Positions 60,361 to 64,000 of a stretch of 64,000 nucleotides of DNA are shown piece by piece. The notes under the pieces are model-generated. The model made no database searches and had not been told where the DNA came from. It saw nothing but the letters and a program-made list of their open reading frames with translations. The first letter of the stretch is position 1. Every line of letters begins with the position of its first letter. The stretch is from Phycisphaerae bacterium. Its GTDB lineage: Bacteria; Planctomycetota; Phycisphaerae; Phycisphaerales; SM1A02. Location: positions 16,043-80,042 of the forward strand of contig VGXO01000007.1 in the NCBI GenBank assembly GCA_016873275.1, given 5' to 3'. Position numbers and translations under genes: made by a program.

Positions 60361-61439
60361 GCGGAAGGACCATCGCCTGGACCGTGGTGCTCCTCGCCTT
60401 CGCCGGCGCGCTCGCATGGCGGGCGTCGAGCGGCGTCGGCATGGGCAAGGTCTACGTCGAGGAGGAGAAGGAGTCGTTCGTGCAGGTGACGGTGCCGCCG
60501 CCGATCGGCGCGGATCCCACCGAGACGCCGCAGACGAAGTGGCTTCCCCTCGACTCGCCGGAGGTCGCCCGCTTCGCGACGCCCGAGCAGATCGGCGGCG
60601 TGATCTCCTGGACCGAGATCAACCAGGTGAAGCCGCGGGAGTACTTCGCCGCCGTGGCGGAGGATCCGGCGCAGACGCGGATCGTGATGAGCTGGCCCCG
60701 CACCATCGGCACGTGGATCGCGGCGCTCTTCACGCTGGCGATCTTCTCCTTCCTCTACCGCGACAATCCGTTCTACCGCTTCTCGGAGGCGGTGGTGGTC
60801 GGCGTCAGCGCGGGCTACTGGATGGTGGTCGGCTTCTGGGACATCATCGTCCCGAACCTGCTCGGCAAGCTGCTGCCGGGCGTCACTCGGACCTTCTTCC
60901 TGCCGGGACTCGAGGTGCAGGGCATCGAGTGGGCGTACCTCGTGCCGCTCGCGCTGGGCATCATGCTGGTCTGGCGGCTCATGCCGGTCGGCGGATGGAT
61001 CAGCCTCTGGCCGCTCGCCTTCATCGTCGGCACCACGGCGGGTCTCCGCATGGTCGGCTACATCGAGGGCGACTTCCTCAGCCAGGTCTCGCAGAGCATC
61101 CGACCGCTGGTGGTGCCGGTCGAGGGCGCCGGCGGCGGCGTCGACTACCTGTCGAGCTTCTGGAAGAGCCTCGAGAACGTGCTCCTCATCGTCGGCATCC
61201 TCGCCTGCCTCACCTACTTCTTCTTCTCGCTCGAGCACAAGGGCACGGTGGGGAAGGTCGCGCGGGTCGGCATCTGGTACCTGATGATTACCTTCGGCGC
61301 CGCGTTCGGCTTCACGGTGATGGGCCGCATCGCCCTCCTCGCCGCGCGGCTCGAGTTCCTCTTCGACGACTGGCTCTGGCTGATCGATCCGACCGAGCAG
61401 CGGAGCGTGATCGCCGCCGCGGCGATGCTGGTGGGCTGA
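60357..61439 (+). CDS. Multi-pass membrane protein ending the GlmL-DUF6754 cluster
   Basis: 360 residues, not recognised. N-terminal helix about 5-22, then a soluble stretch to about 105 with 'PQTKWLPLDSPEVARFATPEQIGGVISWTEINQVKPREYF'. Seven more helices follow from about 118 to 350 ('RTIGTWIAALFTLAIFSFLYRDNPFYRFSEAVVVGVSAGYWMVVGFWDII', 'IEWAYLVPLALGIMLVWRLM', 'WPLAFIVGTTAGLRMVGYIEGDFLSQV'). Charged residues inside or near helices (Arg-Asn-Pro, Glu, Asp) suggest a channel or scaffold, but this is inference. ATG overlaps the previous stop by four bases; a 200-bp inverted repeat follows the cluster. Confidence 0.65.
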   Translation: MSGRTIAWTVVLLAFAGALAWRASSGVGMGKVYVEEEKESFVQVTVPPPIGADPTETPQTKWLPLDSPEVARFATPEQIGGVISWTEINQVKPREYFAAVAEDPAQTRIVMSWPRTIGTWIAALFTLAIFSFLYRDNPFYRFSEAVVVGVSAGYWMVVGFWDIIVPNLLGKLLPGVTRTFFLPGLEVQGIEWAYLVPLALGIMLVWRLMPVGGWISLWPLAFIVGTTAGLRMVGYIEGDFLSQVSQSIRPLVVPVEGAGGGVDYLSSFWKSLENVLLIVGILACLTYFFFSLEHKGTVGKVARVGIWYLMITFGAAFGFTVMGRIALLAARLEFLFDDWLWLIDPTEQRSVIAAAAMLVG

Positions 61440-61465
61440 GCGGGCGATCTCGACGCGGAGCGCTT

Positions 61466-61665
61466 CGGAACTCCTCCCACGGCATCGCCGTGGGGAGGTG
61501 CCGCCGAGCGCAGCGAGGCGGCGGAGGGGACCGACCTCGACTGGTCGCGGGCGCGAGCGCTGCGCGAGGCGAGCACCCCGTTCATCGGACGTCCCCTCCG
61601 CCTCGCGAACTTCGTTCGCTCGGCACCTCCCCGACGTCGCTTCGCTCCGTCAGGGAGGAGTTCCG
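61466..61665. repeat. Long imperfect inverted repeat after the GlmL-DUF6754 cluster
   Basis: Outer arms CGGAACTCCTCCC (61466-61478) and GGGAGGAGTTCCG (61653-61665) are perfect; inner arms around 61491-61540 (GGGGAGGTGCCG..., GGAGGGGAC) mirror 61583-61632 imperfectly. It lies between convergent genes and may terminate both. A small nested hairpin, CACGGC-ATC-GCCGTG, lies at 61479-61493. Confidence 0.6.
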
Positions 61666-61689
61666 GAGCACGACGAGCGGCGATCAGGC

Positions 61690-63069
61690 TCAGGGCGCCG
61701 GCGCGGCCGGGCTGTCGTTCACGAGCAGGTCGACCGGCAGCGACGGCGTGCCGGTCGCCTGCATCCCGATCGTGAAGCTCTGCCCGCTGCAGACGTTCCC
61801 GTTCCAGGTCTCGTTGACGATCCGGATCACCCCGTCCCCGCGCGGCACCCGAACGCCGTTCCAGACGGAGTCGATGGTGAAGGTGGGCGCGGAGAAGAGG
61901 ACCTCCCACCCGCTCAGGCACTGACCGGTGTCGTTGTGGATCGTCAGGTTCGCGACGAAGCCGCTGCCCCAGTTGCTCGTCACCTGCCAGACGAAGGTGA
62001 AGCCGTCGAGCTGGCACTCGTCGAGGATGCCGTTCTTGTCCCCGTCGAGCGTGGGGTCCGCGGCGATCTCGCAGGAGTCTGGAACGAGGTCGAGGTCGCA
62101 GTCGCTCGCGAGACCCTCCCGGATCGCGCAGACGTCCCACCGACCGTCGCCGTCGCAGTCGACCTGCGCCTGGCAGTCGTCGGGGATGCCGTCGAGGTTG
62201 CAGTCCGCGGCGCCCGCCTCGATCTCGTCGTAGTCGGAGTCGCCGTCGCCGTCGCAGTCCGGACCGCACGTCCCCCACTCGCCGAGGAGCACCGAGAGGT
62301 CGGACGCGTCGGTCATCCCGTCGTCGGTGAGGTCGCCGCCCGCCCCGCCCCACGCCATCAGCAGCATCCCCAGGTCGCCTCCGTCGACCCGACCGTTGCG
62401 GTCGAGGTCGCTCGCGCACTCGCAGGTGCTGCTGCAGTCGCCGAAGTCGACGTCGGCGAGCATGTAGAAGCCCTCGCCGGCGGGATCGATGCGCTGCCAG
62501 ATCACGTAGAGCGAGTGCCGGCCGGCGCGGGGCGGGAGCGTCACCGTGAACCTGTACTCGTTGCCCGTGAGCGTGACCGGACCGACCGGGATCGGCTGCA
62601 TCTCCGCCCAGTTCAGCGGCTCATGCCCCCACTGGTGATCGGGCGTGGTGAGGAACGCGTACATCTTCAGGGGGTTGTGGGGGGTCGAGGCGTGGATGGT
62701 CACCTCGAGCGGACCAGCCGCCACCGGCGTCGTCGGCCAGAGGTCGCTGACGGCGTCGAACGCCGCGAAGCGCGGGTTGTTCGCGCTCGCGAGCCTGCCG
62801 TCGGGAACGATCTGCTCGAAGGGGACGTCGAACTGGTCGAACTCGTCCGCCGGTGCGAAGTTGACGAGCTCGTTCCAGTTCCAGCAGGCGTTGATCTCGT
62901 GGTTGATGATCCCCTGCAGGAAAGGATCGGGGTTGTTCATGCACCCGCCCGACCATGCTCGATACACCCGGCTCGGCGGGCTGGAGAGCGTCCCGTGACC
63001 GAACGCTGGGGACGCGGCGGCCGCGAGCAGGAGGCTCGTCGTCGTGAGTCGGGCGATCGTCTTCACCAT
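61690..63069 (-). CDS. Secreted AA10-type lytic polysaccharide monooxygenase with dockerin-like repeats and CBM2-like domain
   Basis: 459 residues. Signal peptide 1-24 ends just before His25, so the mature protein starts 'HGTLSSPPSRVYRAW', giving the copper histidine brace with His131 ('STPHNPLKMYAF'); the axial Phe would be F201 ('GEGFYMLADVDF'). AA10 enzymes oxidatively cleave chitin or cellulose. Residues 218-266 carry two EF-hand-like dockerin units ('DLDRNGRVDGGDLGMLLMAW', 'DLTDDGMTDASDLSVLLGEW'), then Asp/Cys-rich calcium repeats to about 350 ('DCDGDGDSDYDE', 'DCNLDGIPDDCQ', 'DCDGDGRWDVC'). Residues 355-455 resemble a CBM2 carbohydrate-binding module ('FVWQVTSNWGSGFVANLTIHN', 'GWEVLFSAP', 'SVWNG', 'NETWNGNVCSGQSFTIGMQATG'). 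Confidence 0.85.
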   Translation of the reverse strand: MVKTIARLTTTSLLLAAAASPAFGHGTLSSPPSRVYRAWSGGCMNNPDPFLQGIINHEINACWNWNELVNFAPADEFDQFDVPFEQIVPDGRLASANNPRFAAFDAVSDLWPTTPVAAGPLEVTIHASTPHNPLKMYAFLTTPDHQWGHEPLNWAEMQPIPVGPVTLTGNEYRFTVTLPPRAGRHSLYVIWQRIDPAGEGFYMLADVDFGDCSSTCECASDLDRNGRVDGGDLGMLLMAWGGAGGDLTDDGMTDASDLSVLLGEWGTCGPDCDGDGDSDYDEIEAGAADCNLDGIPDDCQAQVDCDGDGRWDVCAIREGLASDCDLDLVPDSCEIAADPTLDGDKNGILDECQLDGFTFVWQVTSNWGSGFVANLTIHNDTGQCLSGWEVLFSAPTFTIDSVWNGVRVPRGDGVIRIVNETWNGNVCSGQSFTIGMQATGTPSLPVDLLVNDSPAAPAP

Positions 63070-63260
63070 GGCAGTGTCCTCGCAGGGGCGACCTCACGGA
63101 AGGGCGCCTCGTGGTCGCGCGGGCGGGGCGGAGGTCCGTGCGCGGCGTAGGGCCGAGTTCGCCTGAGGCGATCCGGAGTTCGCCGAGCGGGGCGGGGCGA
63201 CGACCTCAATCGAGGCGAACTCGATCGAGGCGGTGCCGCCGCGACGTTCGTCGAGGATCG
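63070..63260. other. Upstream region of the monooxygenase gene
   Basis: 191 bp without a gene. A GAGG Shine-Dalgarno-like element lies about 11 nt before the ATG (minus strand). No clear promoter. Confidence 0.4.
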
Positions 63261-64000
63261 CACCACCCTCACCCGCCTCGCGGACTGCGTCCGCGAGTCG
63301 GCCTCTCCCGCTCGTCGCTGCGCGCCTCGCGGGATAGGCGTGGCGGGTTCGGGCACTCTCCCGCGAGCTCGGCTCGCGGGGGAGTCGGGCTTCGAGCGCA
63401 GCTCGAAGTCCGGTGGGGGTGGTTGGCAGCACGACGAAGGGGTCGTGGCGACGTCTCGATTCGTGTGGTCTGCGTCGTTCGTCGTGGATCGCACCACCCT
63501 CACCCGCCTCGCGGACTGTGTCCGCGAGTCGGCCTCTCCCGCTCGTCGCTGCGCTCCTCGCGGGAGAGGCGTGGCGGGTTCGGGCACTCTCCCGCGAGCT
63601 CGGCTCGCGGGGGAGTCGGGCTTCGAGCGCAGCTCGAAGTCCGGTGGGGGTGGTTGGCAGCACGACGAAGGGGTCGTGGCGACGTCTCGATTCGTGTGCC
63701 CGCCGACGTTCGTCGCGCGGCGCACCACCCTCACCCGCCTCGCGGACTGCGTCCGCGAGTCGGCCTCTCCCACTCGTCGCTGCGCTCCTCGCGGGAGAGG
63801 CGTGGCGGCGGCTCTCCCACTCGTCGCTGCGCTCCTCGCGGGAGAGGCACGGCGGGTTCGGGCACTCTCCCGCGAGCTCGGCTCGCGGGGGAGTCGGGCT
63901 TCGAGCGCAGCTCGAAGTCCGGTGGGGGTGGTTGGCAGCACGACGAAGGGGTCGTGGCGACGTCTCGATTCGTGTGGTCTGCGTCGTTCGTCGTGGATCG
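63261..64000. repeat. 231-bp tandem repeat, three copies, continuing past the window edge
   Basis: Copies begin at CACCACCCTCACCCGCC at 63261, 63492 and 63723, exactly 231 bp apart. Each holds several hairpins: GCGGACT/AGTCGG-type, the GCCTCTCCCGC...GCGGGAGAGGC stem, CTCCCGCGAGC/GCTCGCGGGGGAG and CTTCGAGC-GCA-GCTCGAAG. The third copy has an internal duplication of about 45 bp of the second stem. No credible gene. Confidence 0.85.

Noticed and set aside
56962..60417. 1,151-codon antisense frame over the DUF6754 cluster
   Set aside because: Antisense to five coupled genes with clear membrane helices; no independent start signal or motif.
63063..63941. 292-codon minus-strand frame with three repeats
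   Set aside because: Follows only from the 231-bp period being divisible by three; the DNA is hairpin-rich and the predicted protein lacks any fold pattern.

Overview
The window is very GC-rich, densely coding DNA with a strong preference for G or C at third codon positions. It most likely comes from a planctomycete, probably of the class Phycisphaerae (inference). Pointers are secreted proteins ending in paired dockerin-like calcium repeats of the D-x-N-x-D-G-x-V-N-G-x-D-L type, an LptD-like outer-membrane protein, a phosphate-selective-type porin (so a diderm envelope), a methyl-directed pseudopilin, and a DUF6754/GlmL-like membrane cluster. No rRNA gene is present. One tRNA gene, tRNA-Cys(GCA), is seen.

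Layout. 1-5300: end of a cyclophilin, then a leftward group with a LON-domain protein, an LptD-like protein and a UbiA-type prenyltransferase. 5398-9522: ribH-nusB-ftsY, then a pseudopilin with a partner membrane protein and a DUF1648 protein. 9533-17790: hrpB, folC with a long Lys/Pro tail, a membrane protein and leuS. 17801-19320: a gene-free higher-order repeat array. 19487-22262: two secreted dockerin-tagged proteins, then tRNA-Cys. 22439-26266: a lipoprotein, a secreted hypothetical, a zinc-ribbon microprotein and two cyclophilins. 26365-35330: cell-surface polysaccharide genes (GT11, a two-enzyme glycosyltransferase fusion, a methyltransferase, a further glycosyltransferase and an O-antigen ligase/polymerase) around gatB and hpt. 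35492-45657: a Gfo/Idh/MocA oxidoreductase, an AmpG-like MFS protein, pgl, ruvX, manC, ruvA, plsC-like and carB. 45660-47340: an atypical patch with a TylF-type methyltransferase and about 800 bp of non-coding DNA. 47369-52732: a lone nuoH, a small membrane protein, radA and a porin with a recognisable promoter and terminator. 52970-61439: two small hypothetical genes followed by a tight six-gene cluster (GlmL-like ATPase, barrel-sandwich protein, DUF6754 protein and three more membrane proteins). 61690-63069: an AA10 lytic polysaccharide monooxygenase with dockerin-like repeats and a CBM2-like domain. 63261-64000: a 231-bp tandem repeat running off the window.

How the parts fit. Most of the window is housekeeping: translation (leuS, gatB, tRNA-Cys), protein targeting (ftsY), repair (ruvA, ruvX, radA), folate, riboflavin and carbamoyl-phosphate synthesis. 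The accessory content concerns the cell surface: LPS transport, surface glycans (manC would supply GDP-mannose, the precursor of the GDP-fucose a GT11 enzyme uses), a porin, and secreted polysaccharide-active or adhesive proteins. The best candidate for an undescribed system is the six-gene GlmL/DUF6754 cluster, which pairs a cytoplasmic ASKHA-type ATPase with four integral membrane proteins and lacks any glutamate mutase genes.

A second genome-scale signal is that at least 17 start codons, including several GTG starts, lie 6-10 nt downstream of a TANNNT hexamer and mostly lack a Shine-Dalgarno. This suggests widespread leaderless or very short-leader transcription, and it was used here to fix starts.
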